DNA of 64,000 nt from Sinorhizobium arboris LMG 14919 (GCF_000427465.1 NZ_ATYB01000008.1:1302001-1366000), one strand, 5' to 3'. Numbered from the stretch's first letter, positions 45,195 to 53,919 are shown. Notes: generated by a model from the sequence alone, not told the origin. Program-made: numbers and translations.

Positions 45195-46259
45195 ATGGAA
45201 ATGCAGACCACGCTTCCGGAGGTCATTGTCGAACGCCAAGGCGCGATCGGCAGGCTGCGGCTCAACCGTCCACGCGCACTGAACAGCCTCAACCGCACGA
45301 TGATCCGCGCCATCGCTGCGGCTCTTACCGAATTCGAGCGCGATCCGGCGGTCGCCGCAGTGCTTGTCACGGGGGAGGGCGAACGGGGCCTCTGCGCCGG
45401 CGGCGACATCCGCATGATCTACGAAAGCGGCCGCGAACGACCAGAGGAAGGTGCGCAGTTCTGGCGCGAGGAGTTCATCGTCAACAGCCGGATCTCGGCC
45501 TATCCCAAGCCGTATATCGCGATCATGGACGGCATCGTCATGGGCGGCGGCGTCGGCGTTTCTTCCCACGGCAGCCACCGTGTCGTGACCGAGAGGACGC
45601 GGTTCGCCATGCCGGAAACGGGAATCGGCTATTTCACCGATGTCGGCGCAACCTGGCTCCTGCCGCGTGCGCCCGGCGAATTCGGAACCTATCTCGGACT
45701 GACGGGCCGCGATATCGGTGCTGCGGCGGCAATCCATGCGCGGCTTGCCGACAGCTTCGTGCCGTCGGGGAAGATCGGCGAACTCCTTGCGAGGCTCTTC
45801 GAGCTTTCCGCGTCGGCCACGGCCGACGACATCTCGGCACTGATCCGCGCCGTTTCGAACGAGCCTCCGGCATCGGCTCTGCTCGACCACCTGCCCGTCA
45901 TCGACCGCTGCTTCGCCTTCGATAGCGTCGAAGAGATTCTCGCGGCGCTGGAGACGGAGGGGTCGGATTTCGCGCGCGAGACGCTCGAACTCCTGAAGAC
46001 CCGGTCGGCGATTAGCCTCAAACTGACGCTGTCGCTTCTAAGGGCAGGGCGCTCCAGCGCAACCCTCAACCAATGCCTTGAACGGGAATATGCCGCGACC
46101 CTTGGCATGCTTTCCAATCCGGATTTCTACGAAGGGGTCAGGGCGGCGGTGATCGACAAGGACCGGCGCCCGAAATGGTCCGTAGGGCTTTCCGAAGTTA
46201 CGCCCGATGTGCTCGCCCGGTTCGGAAGGAACGACGGCAAGCCGCTTTTTGCCGGGTAG
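45195..46259 (+). CDS. 3-hydroxyisobutyryl-CoA hydrolase (crotonase family)
   Basis: A 354-residue crotonase-fold protein, longer than simple enoyl-CoA hydratases and typical of HIBYL-CoA hydrolase. RLNRPRALNSLNRTMIRAI starts the fold, GLCAGGDIRMIYESGR and GGGVGVSSHGSHRVVTERTRFAMPETGIGYFTDVGATWLLPR carry the oxyanion and Glu/Asp catalytic region. It frees 3-hydroxyisobutyrate for the downstream dehydrogenase. Twelve bases separate it from the dehydrogenase upstream. Confidence 0.88.
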   Translation: MEMQTTLPEVIVERQGAIGRLRLNRPRALNSLNRTMIRAIAAALTEFERDPAVAAVLVTGEGERGLCAGGDIRMIYESGRERPEEGAQFWREEFIVNSRISAYPKPYIAIMDGIVMGGGVGVSSHGSHRVVTERTRFAMPETGIGYFTDVGATWLLPRAPGEFGTYLGLTGRDIGAAAAIHARLADSFVPSGKIGELLARLFELSASATADDISALIRAVSNEPPASALLDHLPVIDRCFAFDSVEEILAALETEGSDFARETLELLKTRSAISLKLTLSLLRAGRSSATLNQCLEREYAATLGMLSNPDFYEGVRAAVIDKDRRPKWSVGLSEVTPDVLARFGRNDGKPLFAG

Positions 46260-46319
46260 GCGTAACGCCGCCGGCGCATCGGTTGTTTGCGACAGTATCA
46301 GTTGAGGAGGAGAGGCAAG

Positions 46320-47216
46320 ATGACGAAGATCGCCTTTATCGGGCTTGGCAATATGGGCGGGCCGATGGCCGCCAATCTGGTGAAGGCGGGCCACGCGGTA
46401 ACCGGCTTCGACCTTTCGGAAGCCTCGCGCAATGCCGCCGCCAGGACGGGCGTCTCCGTCGCCGGCTCGATCGCCCAGGCCGTGCGCGAGATGGAGTGCG
46501 TCATCACCATGCTGCCGGCGAGTACGCATGTTCTTTACGTATGGGACGAATTGCTCGGCTTCGTCGATCCCGGCACGCTTCTGATCGACAGCTCGACGAT
46601 TGATGTCGAGAGTGCGCGCAAGGTGCACGGCCTTGCGGAAAAGGCCGGCTGCCCTTCGCTCGACGCGCCGGTGTCCGGCGGCACCGCCGGGGCGGCGGCC
46701 GCTACGTTGACCTTCATGGTCGGAGGGAGCGAGGGCGCCTTTTCGCGCGGCAAGCACCTGCTCGAAGCCATGGGCAAGAAGATCGTCCATTGCGGCGACG
46801 CCGGCGCCGGCCAGGCGGCGAAGATCTGCAACAATATGATCCTCGGGGTCTCCATGGCGGCGGTCTGCGAGGCCTTCGTGCTCGCCGAGCGGCTCGGCCT
46901 CTCGCACCAGGCGCTCTTCGACGTGGCCTCGACTTCGTCGGGGCAGTGCTGGTCGCTGACGTCCTATTGCCCGGTGCCCGGTCCGGTTCCGACCTCGCCT
47001 GCCAATGGTGGCTACAAACCGGGTTTCGCCGCGAGTCTCATGCTCAAGGACCTGAAACTCTCGCAGCAGGCTGCCAGCGCCAGCGGTGCGGCAACTCCGA
47101 TGGGCGCGCAGGCGACGCAGCTCTACAGCCTCTTCGAGAAGCTCGGCCACGGGGGCGACGATTTCTCTGCGCTGATCCATCTTCTCAGGGGGAACGAGGA
47201 GACGAAGGCGGGTTAG
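46320..47216 (+). CDS. mmsB: 3-hydroxyisobutyrate dehydrogenase
   Basis: A 298-residue beta-hydroxyacid dehydrogenase: NAD loop IAFIGLGNMGGPMAANLVKAG, substrate motif DAPVSGGTAGAAAATLTFMVGG, and the catalytic Lys in GAGQAAKICNNMIL. It oxidises 3-hydroxyisobutyrate to methylmalonate semialdehyde. The ATG at 46320 follows GAGGAGGAGAGG. The product can yield propionyl-CoA, which the neighbouring carboxylase/mutase genes assimilate. The semialdehyde dehydrogenase (mmsA) is not in the window. Confidence 0.93.
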   Translation: MTKIAFIGLGNMGGPMAANLVKAGHAVTGFDLSEASRNAAARTGVSVAGSIAQAVREMECVITMLPASTHVLYVWDELLGFVDPGTLLIDSSTIDVESARKVHGLAEKAGCPSLDAPVSGGTAGAAAATLTFMVGGSEGAFSRGKHLLEAMGKKIVHCGDAGAGQAAKICNNMILGVSMAAVCEAFVLAERLGLSHQALFDVASTSSGQCWSLTSYCPVPGPVPTSPANGGYKPGFAASLMLKDLKLSQQAASASGAATPMGAQATQLYSLFEKLGHGGDDFSALIHLLRGNEETKAG

Positions 47217-47261
47217 GGGCTGCGGGTTATCCCCCTCTGGCCTGCCGGCATCTGCCAATCC

Positions 47262-48011
47262 TCACATCTGAACGGTCATCCCGCCGTCAACAGTGAGGGT
47301 GATTCCGTTGACGAAGCTCGCGGCCGGGGAAGCGAGGAAAACGGCGGCTGGGGCGATCTCTTCCGGCCGCCCCCATCGCTTCAGCGGAATGCGCATGTCG
47401 ACGAAGGCCTTGAGCGCCGGATCGGCTGCGAGATGCGCATTCGTCTCGGTTGCGAACCAGCCGGGCGCGATTGCGTTGACTGTGAGATTGTCGGTGCCGA
47501 GCTCGACCGCCAGGGAACGCGTCAGCGCCGAGAGCCCGCCCTTCGCCGCCGTATAGGCGGGATCGCCCGCCCGCGCCGCGAAGGCGGCAATCGAGGTCAC
47601 GAAGATCAGTCGCCCGGCGGACGAACGCCTGAGATAGGGCAGCGCAGACTTTGCCACGGCGTAAGCCGCCGTAAGGTCGGTGTTCAACAGGGCAGCGAAT
47701 TCGTGCGGCTCCATGGCTTCCGTTCCGCGGCGGTCGCGTTCGCCGACCGCGTGTATCAGAATATCGAGCCCGCCTGTCTTCTCGACGGTGGCAGCAATGA
47801 TTGCCCCGGCATCGCGGGTTATGTCGCCGGCCGCAATCCCGATCTCGATCCCATCGCCCTGAAGCCGTTCGCGCACCTCCTGAAGGTTCTGGCCGTTGCG
47901 GCCGTTGATCACCGCCCAGGCGCCGGCCCTCGCGAGCGCCTTGGCCATTTCCAGCCCGAGGCCGCGTCCGCCGCCGGTAACGAGTGCCGTCTTGCCGCTG
48001 AGGTCGAACAT
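47262..48011 (-). CDS. Short-chain dehydrogenase/reductase
   Basis: A 249-residue classical SDR: TALVTGGGRGLGLEMAKALARAGAWAVINGRN is the NAD(P) site, VTSIAAFAARAGDPAYTAAKGG carries the catalytic Ser, Tyr and Lys, and FVNGITLTVDGGMTVQM is the C-terminus. ATG 48011 follows GGAGGAGGG. It resembles gluconate-5-dehydrogenase-type SDRs. The adjacent UxuB-like gene suggests hexonate or sugar-alcohol metabolism; the substrate is not determined. Confidence 0.85.
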   Translation of the reverse strand: MFDLSGKTALVTGGGRGLGLEMAKALARAGAWAVINGRNGQNLQEVRERLQGDGIEIGIAAGDITRDAGAIIAATVEKTGGLDILIHAVGERDRRGTEAMEPHEFAALLNTDLTAAYAVAKSALPYLRRSSAGRLIFVTSIAAFAARAGDPAYTAAKGGLSALTRSLAVELGTDNLTVNAIAPGWFATETNAHLAADPALKAFVDMRIPLKRWGRPEEIAPAAVFLASPAASFVNGITLTVDGGMTVQM

Positions 48012-48030
48012 GGCCCTCCTCCGCCTGCCT

Positions 48031-49506
48031 TTAACTCTGAAAGCTTCGCAGCGTTGCCGCCGACCCGTTCCGGAGGAGCCCATCCAGCGCCTTGATCAGC
48101 GCCGCACGGAACGAAGTGCTCGCCGGAAGGTCCGTGCCGAAGACGTCCGTCATCGTCAGAAAGGCATCGACGATGCGATCCGGCTCGTCAATTCCCTGCG
48201 CCAGCCCGGCAATCCGGGCGGCATGCGGATCGCGCACGTCGATGGGACGGCCCCCCTCGTCCAGGCCGCGCGCATAGCGCATCCAGGCGGCAACCCCAAG
48301 CGCCAGCCGGTCATAGCCGGCCCCGGCCTGCAGCCGGTCGCGGATTGAGCCGAGAAGGCGCTGCGGCAGCTTCTGCGAGCCGTCCATGGCGATCTGCCAG
48401 GTGCGGTGGCGAAGCGCCGGATTGCGAAAGCGCTGAAGCAGTTCGGCCCGATAGGCCGGAAGGTCGAAGCCGGGCAGTTCCGGAAGGGTCGGGCTCACCT
48501 CGTCGCGCATCAGCCCTTCGATCAACGCTTCCATGCCCGCAAGCGCCATGGCGTCCGCCACCGTCTCGGCACCGGCAAGATAGCCGAGATAGGCAAGCGT
48601 GGAATGGCTTCCGTTCAGAAGCCGGAGTTTCATGAACTCGAAGGCGGAAACGTCCTGGACGAAGAGCGCTCCCGCCTTCTCCCAGGCCGGGCGGCCAAGC
48701 GGGAATTCCTCCTCGATCACCCATTGCCGGAAGGGTTCGGTCATGATCGGCCAGGCATCTTCGAGCCCCAGTGCTGCGGCGACCGCGCTCCGGTCGGCGT
48801 CGGTGGTGGCCGGAACGATGCGGTCCACCATCGTCGAAGGCGACGCGATGTTGCCAATAGCGGCGGCGAGGGCGGGATCGCGCAACGCCGCGAACTGCGT
48901 GACGATACGCTTCAGGACGTGACCGTTCCCCGGGAGATTATCGCAGGAGAGCAGCGCGAAGGGCGCGATACCGGCGCTGACGCGGCGCGACATCGCCTCC
49001 ACGATGAAGCCGATCGCGGAACGCGGGCGAGCCGTGTCCGCGAGATCGTGGACGATATCCGGGTGGCTTTCGTCGAGCGTGCCGGTTGCCGGATTGTGGC
49101 AATAGCCCTTTTCCGTAATCGTCAGCGACACGATGCGCGTGGCCGGATCTGCCATGCGGCGGAGCACGGCTTCGGGATCCTCCGGTGCGCAAAGTAGTTC
49201 GACGACGCTGCCGACGACGCTGAGCTCCGTTCCGCCGCCGTCCTGGACCGCAAGAGTGTAGAGCCCGTCTTGCGGTTGAAGCGCGTCGCGGGTCTCCGGG
49301 CTGCGCAGCGAGACGCCGCAAATGCCCCAGGACGGGTCCTCGGAGAGCAGCGCATCGGTGTACACGGCCTGGTGGGCGCGATGAAAGGCGCCGATGCCGA
49401 GGTGGACGATGCCGACAGTAACTGCCCCGAGGTCGTAATCGGGCCTTTTTACGGTGCCCGGCAGGCGGTCGATCGTCTTACTCGAAAGCCGCATCAGAAG
49501 GCCCAT
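48031..49506 (-). CDS. Mannitol dehydrogenase/fructuronate reductase family (UxuB-like)
   Basis: A ~491-residue polyol-specific long-chain dehydrogenase: the Rossmann motif VGIVHLGIGAFHRAHQAVYTD near the N-terminus and FEFMKLRLLNGSHSTLAYLGYLAG carrying the active-site Lys, Asn and His. ATG 49506 or ATG 49494 could be the start; both have weak ribosome sites. A UxuR-like palindromic site lies ~155 bases upstream, which favours fructuronate/mannonate metabolism over mannitol. The SDR gene follows 19 bases later in the same direction. Confidence 0.85.
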   Translation of the reverse strand: MGLLMRLSSKTIDRLPGTVKRPDYDLGAVTVGIVHLGIGAFHRAHQAVYTDALLSEDPSWGICGVSLRSPETRDALQPQDGLYTLAVQDGGGTELSVVGSVVELLCAPEDPEAVLRRMADPATRIVSLTITEKGYCHNPATGTLDESHPDIVHDLADTARPRSAIGFIVEAMSRRVSAGIAPFALLSCDNLPGNGHVLKRIVTQFAALRDPALAAAIGNIASPSTMVDRIVPATTDADRSAVAAALGLEDAWPIMTEPFRQWVIEEEFPLGRPAWEKAGALFVQDVSAFEFMKLRLLNGSHSTLAYLGYLAGAETVADAMALAGMEALIEGLMRDEVSPTLPELPGFDLPAYRAELLQRFRNPALRHRTWQIAMDGSQKLPQRLLGSIRDRLQAGAGYDRLALGVAAWMRYARGLDEGGRPIDVRDPHAARIAGLAQGIDEPDRIVDAFLTMTDVFGTDLPASTSFRAALIKALDGLLRNGSAATLRSFQS

Positions 49507-49661
49507 CCTTTTCCGGGACCTGCTTGTCCGGTGCCTGCGACCGGCATCGCGTTCGCAGGCCGCAAGGTTGCGCCTTGCGCCGTGAATCGCGTGGCAATTA
49601 CCGTCACGTACCTGGGGTGTCTGGCATCCACGCGGCTTCCTCCCTGCGTCGTTTGGCTGCA

Positions 49662-49678
49662 AAACTGGTATATCAGCC
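49662..49678. promoter_or_regulatory. UxuR/ExuR-like operator
   Basis: AAACTGGTATATCAGCC matches the enterobacterial UxuR consensus AAATTGGTATACCAATT at 12 of 17 positions and has the near-palindromic core TGGTATATCA. It is upstream of the UxuB-like gene. No GntR gene adjoins it in this window, so the regulator would act from elsewhere. Confidence 0.4.
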
Positions 49679-49805
49679 GCCGGAGGCGCGTCAACCGAGG
49701 TCGCTTTGCTGCCTATTCGGGCATAGGTCCGATCATCGGCACGGTAAGGCTGCAGACCGGCGTGCCGCTGCAGCGGTCACTCAAATGCCACAAAACTGGA
49801 GAGGC

Positions 49806-49858
49806 TCACGCAGGATCGAGCACGATCTTCGCCGCCCGCCCGCCGCGCAACTGCGCCG
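49806..49858 (-). pseudogene. Possible C-terminal remnant of a medium-chain dehydrogenase
   Basis: On the minus strand a short frame reads AQLRGGRAAKIVLDPA then stop; this looks like the C-terminus of quinone-oxidoreductase/zinc alcohol dehydrogenase proteins. An in-frame stop lies only a few codons upstream, so no gene is intact. Such a gene would have preceded uxuB in the same direction. The match is short and from memory, so chance is possible. Confidence 0.3.
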
Positions 49859-49969
49859 ATCGTCTTCACCGCAGCTCAAGAGGCTGTGCATTCGGGACGG
49901 GCATCACCCTTCACGGACCTGCATGAGAAGGTTCGCCGCGACCAAAGCCGAAAAGCGAGGTTCACTGCG

Positions 49970-51034
49970 ATGCATTCCATCCGAGACCGTCTTCCCGTCT
50001 CAATTATCATAGCGAATTACAACTATGCGCGGTTCCTGAGCCGTGCGATCGACAGCGCCCTCGGCCAGGACTACGCGCATGTCGAGGTTGTCGTCGTCGA
50101 CGATGCGTCGACCGACGGGTCGTCCGAGGTGATCGAGTCCTACGGCGGGCGGATCAGGGCCTGCCTCCGGGAGGAAAATGGCGGCCACGCAGCAGCGTTC
50201 AACACCGGTTTCGCTGCAAGTCGTGGGGCGATCGTTCTCTTCCTCGACGCCGACGACTATCTTTACCCGGCTGCCGTTTCCGAATTGCTTGCCCAATGGG
50301 GTGACGACACGGCCCAGATGCAGTTCCGGCTGCATCTGGTGGACGAGGACCTGCGCGTCAAGGATATCTTCCCGCCCCCGGAGGTCCCGTTCGACTCCGG
50401 CGACGTAACGCCGCAACTGGCGCGCCGCGCACGATACCAGACGACGGTCACCAGCGGACTGGCTTTTGCACGCTCGGCTCTCGATGTCATCATGCCGGTT
50501 CCGGAAACCGAGTTCCGGCAGGGCGCCGACGGCTATCTGGTCACGCTCGCCCCGCTCTACGGAAAGGTAACGTCGCTCGAAGCCTGCCTCGGCGCCTACC
50601 GGATGCACGGCAGCAATCATTCCGTCTTCGCCGAAAAACTCGGGCAGAGGGCGCGCTGGAGGGTGGAGCATGATTTTCACCGGCTGCATGCTCTTAACGA
50701 ACAGGCGGCCGATGTCGGACTGTCGGTTTCGCCGAATGCGAACCTGCGTGACCCGGTGCATCTGGAGGAGCGCCTCGCATCGCTCTGCACTGACAGCGGA
50801 CGCCATCCGGTGGCCGCGGATTCGAGACTCGGCCTCGCCGCTCACGGTGCCGTCGCCAGCATGCAGATGAACGTCTCGCTGCGCCGTCGTGCCATGCTGG
50901 CAGCCTGGTTCGTCTCCGTCGGGTTGCTGCCGCAACGAATGGCGCAGGCGGTTCTTTCGTGGAAACTCGTCGCCTCCTCCCGGCCGGCATTGCTCACGCG
51001 ATTGTCGAAAACAATTCGTCACGCGATGGGTTAG
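49970..51034 (+). CDS. Family 2 glycosyltransferase
   Basis: A 354-residue GT-A fold enzyme: VSIIIANYNYARFLSRAIDSALGQDYAHVEVVVVDDASTDGSSEVI at the N-terminus and the metal-binding FLDADDYLYPAAV near residue 92. A C-terminal helical part without clear transmembrane helices follows. ATG 49970 has GCGAGG 9 bases upstream. It would transfer a sugar to a surface polysaccharide or lipid; no other polysaccharide genes adjoin, so the acceptor is unknown. Confidence 0.88.
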   Translation: MHSIRDRLPVSIIIANYNYARFLSRAIDSALGQDYAHVEVVVVDDASTDGSSEVIESYGGRIRACLREENGGHAAAFNTGFAASRGAIVLFLDADDYLYPAAVSELLAQWGDDTAQMQFRLHLVDEDLRVKDIFPPPEVPFDSGDVTPQLARRARYQTTVTSGLAFARSALDVIMPVPETEFRQGADGYLVTLAPLYGKVTSLEACLGAYRMHGSNHSVFAEKLGQRARWRVEHDFHRLHALNEQAADVGLSVSPNANLRDPVHLEERLASLCTDSGRHPVAADSRLGLAAHGAVASMQMNVSLRRRAMLAAWFVSVGLLPQRMAQAVLSWKLVASSRPALLTRLSKTIRHAMG

Positions 51035-51170
51035 CTGAGTTTGCAGCCAGACGCGACCAAGGTTCACAAGGAGAAAGTTGAAAGGCCGCCTGTACCCGCC
51101 GCCAAACCCGACACATATTGCGCAGGTGAGGCCATCGCGCGTCTTGCCGGGCGAGCGGAGACTACCCTAC

Positions 51171-51229
51171 GGCGCCGCGCCTCTTGTCAGACGCGCAAAG
51201 GTCGCAGCACTTTGATCTGCTGCATGTTT
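51171..51229 (-). repeat. Extragenic repeat, copy 2
   Basis: This is the second copy of the ~60-base element at 717-776, in reverse orientation, starting at the GGCGCC end. It lies in the GT2/HAD intergenic gap. Its outer part CTGCATGTTT (51220-51229) is also an exact inverted match to AAACATGCAG at 51258-51267, so a 48-base stem-loop can form just before the HAD gene. Confidence 0.5.
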
Positions 51230-51287
51230 TTGCCCTTCAATCGAATAGGATTAAAGGAAACATGCAGTAGCAACCGGGAGAAAGAAC

Positions 51288-51962
51288 ATGCGCATGGAAC
51301 CCGTCTTCCTGTTCGATCTGGACGGCACACTCGTCGACAGCGTCTATCAGCACGTGCTTGCCTGGAAGGAAGCCCTCGACGCAGAGGGGATCGACCTTTC
51401 GGTCTGGCGCATCCATCGCAAGATCGGCATGAGCGGCGGGCTCTTCACCGACCAGCTGCTGCGCGAAACGAGTATGGAAATCAGCGGTGACAGGGTTGCG
51501 CGATTGCGGCAACGCCACGCCGAGGCCTACAGGCGGCAGGCGGACAGCATAAGGCCATTGCCCGGCGCGCGCGAGCTTCTAACGTGGCTCACCGATGCGA
51601 GGATCTCCTATGCGATCGCAACGAGCGGGCGGATGGAGACTGCCGCCGTCAATCTCGCCGCGCTCGGCGTCGATCCGGCGGTCGTGCCGGTCGTGACGCG
51701 AGACCTCGTCAAATATGCCAAGCCCGATCCGGATCTCTTTCTCGCCGCCGCCGAACAGCTCGGAGCCCCGATAGAGACGGCGGTGGTGGTCGGCGACAGT
51801 ATCTGGGACATGCTGGCGGCGGTGCGCTGCCGTGCTCTGGCCATCGGCCTGCTGAGCGGAGGCTACGGACACGAGGAGTTGCGACATGCGGGCGCCTACC
51901 GCATTTTCGAGGATCCAGCCGATATGCTGAACCATATCGATGAGGTCGGCGGGCGGCGGTGA
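51288..51962 (+). CDS. HAD-superfamily phosphatase (subfamily IA)
   Basis: A 224-residue HAD hydrolase: motif I FLFDLDGTLVDS with the nucleophile Asp, motif II in IATSGRMETA, motif III Lys in VKYAKPDPDLF and motif IV VVGDSIWDMLAA. The cap insertion after motif I is of the C1 type. It is like phosphoglycolate or beta-phosphoglucomutase-like phosphatases; the substrate cannot be deduced. ATG 51288 follows CGGGAG. Confidence 0.85.
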   Translation: MRMEPVFLFDLDGTLVDSVYQHVLAWKEALDAEGIDLSVWRIHRKIGMSGGLFTDQLLRETSMEISGDRVARLRQRHAEAYRRQADSIRPLPGARELLTWLTDARISYAIATSGRMETAAVNLAALGVDPAVVPVVTRDLVKYAKPDPDLFLAAAEQLGAPIETAVVVGDSIWDMLAAVRCRALAIGLLSGGYGHEELRHAGAYRIFEDPADMLNHIDEVGGRR

Positions 51963-51981
51963 GCGGGGATAACCGCCCGCT

Positions 51982-52167
51982 TCAGTGCTTCGTTTCGTCG
52001 CTCAGGGCCTCTTCGTGATACCAGCAGCCATCGACGGCGGCGCACGCATCCGACGGAGTGAGGTCCGGTTTGCGCTGGATTTCGGAACGCCGCTCCTCGG
52101 CCTTCCGCGACACTGCTGCCGGAAACTTCAGGATCGTCGCAGACTTGCCGTCAAGACTCGTGGCCAT
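51982..52167 (-). CDS. DUF2735-type small protein near glnII
   Basis: A 61-residue hydrophilic protein, ATG 52167 after GGGAG. The N-terminus MATSLDGKSATILKFPAAVSRK has the S-A-x-I-x-x-FP pattern of the DUF2735 family, whose genes are often found beside glnII in rhizobia (from memory). It then has a charged middle and CAAVDGCWYHEEAL near the end. A role in nitrogen stress is only inferred from the neighbourhood. Confidence 0.6.
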   Translation of the reverse strand: MATSLDGKSATILKFPAAVSRKAEERRSEIQRKPDLTPSDACAAVDGCWYHEEALSDETKH

Positions 52168-52618
52168 GCTCTGGTCTCCCGTGAGTTCTAAGGAGAAACA
52201 TAGTGCAACCAAGTGGGATTTGCACATGATTTACGCGAATTGCCGAAAATTCGTTCAATTCCCTGCCGGAATCGCAAGCATTCTCCAGCGCTCGCGCTGA
52301 CGCCTTGGTGGCGGGTGCGCTTTTTTAGGCAGCGGCACCTGTCCGACATTCTTTAGGCAGAGGTTTTCCTGCCGCGGAGCGCCGAAACGGACTTGCGGCC
52401 AAAACGGCTCTGGGCGCCGGTCCGGAGGCGGGGGGTCGCCGTATCGTTTTGAATTCGCCGCATGTTTTTCCACTCAGGCTGCCTCCGATCCGAGGAGGGT
52501 GCCGAGCCTTGGGCGGCAATGCCGACGAGTCTCTGAGGCTGCGTCCGCCGTACGCGCCGCACCGATTCGCTCCGAGGCGGTGACGCCGCCCGAAAAAGAA
52601 TCCCCCAAGCCGCCCAAC
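52168..52618. other. Long intergenic region upstream of glnII
   Basis: About 450 bases between the divergent DUF2735 gene and the glnII promoter. Several short open frames run through it on the minus strand (for example 52325-52624) but have Arg/Pro-rich, low-complexity products and no ribosome sites, so I take them as noise. No full NtrC site (TGCACC-N5-GGTGCA) was found, only scattered GCACC/GGTG half-sites at 52309, 52334 and 52559. Confidence 0.5.
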
Positions 52619-52633
52619 TGGCACGTTTGATGC
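52619..52633 (+). promoter_or_regulatory. Sigma-54 promoter of glnII
   Basis: TGGCACGTTTGATGC matches the -24/-12 consensus TGGCACG-N4-TTGC, with GG at 52620-52621 and GC at 52632-52633 and exact spacing. Transcription would start near 52645, giving an ~86-base leader. glnII genes of rhizobia are known sigma-54/NtrC targets. Confidence 0.85.
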
Positions 52634-52730
52634 TTCACGGGAATCGTTCCCTGGCGGTTGAGCGCATGTGGCGCTGAGGCCGCGTCAGGATTTGCTCAGA
52701 CTGCAAGCACCACGTTAGAGAGATTCGATA

Positions 52731-53765
52731 ATGACCAAATTTAAGCTCGAGTACATCTGGCTCGATGGTTACACGCCCGTAGCAAATCTTCGCGGGAAGA
52801 CGCAGATCAAGGAATTCGATGCGTTTCCGACGCTCGAGCAGCTTCCGCTCTGGGGCTTCGACGGCAGCTCGACCATGCAGGCCGAGGGCCGCAGCTCCGA
52901 TTGCGTGCTGAAGCCGGTTGCCGTTTATCCCGATCCGGTCCGCACGAATGGCGCATTGGTCATGTGCGAGGTCATGATGCCGGACGGTAAGACGCCGCAC
53001 CCGTCCAATACCCGCGCGACGATCCTCGACGACGAAAGCGCCTGGTTCGGCTTCGAGCAGGAATATTTCTTTTACAAGAACGGTCGCCCGCTGGGCTTCC
53101 CGGAGCAGGGTTATCCGGCGCCGCAGGGTCCTTACTATACCGGCGTCGGCTATAAGAATGTCGGCGACATCGCACGCCAGATCGTCGAAGAGCACCTCGA
53201 CATCTGCCTCGCCGCGGGCATCAATCACGAAGGCATCAACGCCGAAGTGGCCAAGGGTCAGTGGGAATTCCAGGTCTTCGGAAAGGGCTCCAAAAAGGCT
53301 GCCGACGAAGTCTGGCTGGCGCGCTACCTCCTTCTGCGCCTGACGGAGAAATACGGCATCGACGTCGAGTTCCACTGCAAGCCGCTCGGCGATACGGACT
53401 GGAACGGCTCCGGCATGCACGCCAACTTTTCGACCGCCTATATGCGCGAAGTCGGCGGCAAGGATTATTTCGAAGCGCTGATGGCAGCCTTCGAGAAGAA
53501 CCTGCACGACCACATCAGCGTCTACGGCCCGGACAACCACATGCGCCTGACCGGCAAGCACGAGACTGCGCCTTGGGACAAGTTCAGCTACGGCGTGGCC
53601 GATCGCGGCGCCTCGATCCGCGTCCCGCACAGCTTCGTCAACAACGGCTACCGCGGCTATCTCGAAGACCGCCGCCCGAACTCCCAGGGCGACCCCTACC
53701 AGATCGCTTCGGTCATCCTGAAGACAGTTTCGAGCGTACCGACGCAGGTCGCCAAGGTCGCCTGA
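52731..53765 (+). CDS. glnII: Glutamine synthetase II
   Basis: A 344-residue eukaryotic-type glutamine synthetase, the normal length for rhizobial GSII. Motifs: KLEYIWLDGYTPVANLRGKT, LWGFDGSSTMQAEG, the ATP/glutamate site AAGINHEGINAEVAKGQWEFQVF, and GSGMHANFSTAYM with the metal-binding His. It makes glutamine from ammonia and glutamate under nitrogen limitation and is heat-labile in known cases. It is transcribed from the sigma-54 promoter at 52619 and ends with a strong terminator. Confidence 0.98.
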   Translation: MTKFKLEYIWLDGYTPVANLRGKTQIKEFDAFPTLEQLPLWGFDGSSTMQAEGRSSDCVLKPVAVYPDPVRTNGALVMCEVMMPDGKTPHPSNTRATILDDESAWFGFEQEYFFYKNGRPLGFPEQGYPAPQGPYYTGVGYKNVGDIARQIVEEHLDICLAAGINHEGINAEVAKGQWEFQVFGKGSKKAADEVWLARYLLLRLTEKYGIDVEFHCKPLGDTDWNGSGMHANFSTAYMREVGGKDYFEALMAAFEKNLHDHISVYGPDNHMRLTGKHETAPWDKFSYGVADRGASIRVPHSFVNNGYRGYLEDRRPNSQGDPYQIASVILKTVSSVPTQVAKVA

Positions 53766-53785
53766 TCTCTCCCGAGGCATTTCAT

Positions 53786-53816
53786 GGCGCCGACGCCCCG
53801 TCGGCGCCATTTTTTT
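53786..53816 (+). terminator. Rho-independent terminator of glnII
   Basis: GGCGCCGACG (53786-53795) and CGTCGGCGCC (53799-53808) form a perfect 10-base stem with a 3-base loop, followed by ATTTTTTT. It lies 21 bases after the glnII stop and is the clearest terminator in the window. Confidence 0.92.
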
Positions 53817-53919
53817 ATAAGATCGGCCGCCTGAAGAGGCCGCCGTTATACCCTGCGGGGTGCACGATCGCGGGTACATCGCAGCTTGCCGGTACGACTT
53901 CGCCGAGCCACGCGACAGC

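Larger units (their letters stand above)
49507..49969. other. 463-base intergenic region
   Basis: The region lies between divergent genes (UxuB-like and GT2). It holds a UxuR-like site at 49662-49678 and a short protein-like remnant on the minus strand at 49806-49858. I see no intact gene, tRNA or hairpin terminator. The stretch 49860-49969 is the presumed leader of the GT2 gene. Confidence 0.6.

Noticed and set aside
44016-45890. A 624-codon minus-strand frame over the valine genes
   Set aside because: Spans two intact plus-strand genes and has no domain.
52309-52345. NtrC site from GGTGC...GCACC pairs upstream of glnII
   Set aside because: The half-sites are too far apart for the 17-base NtrC consensus.
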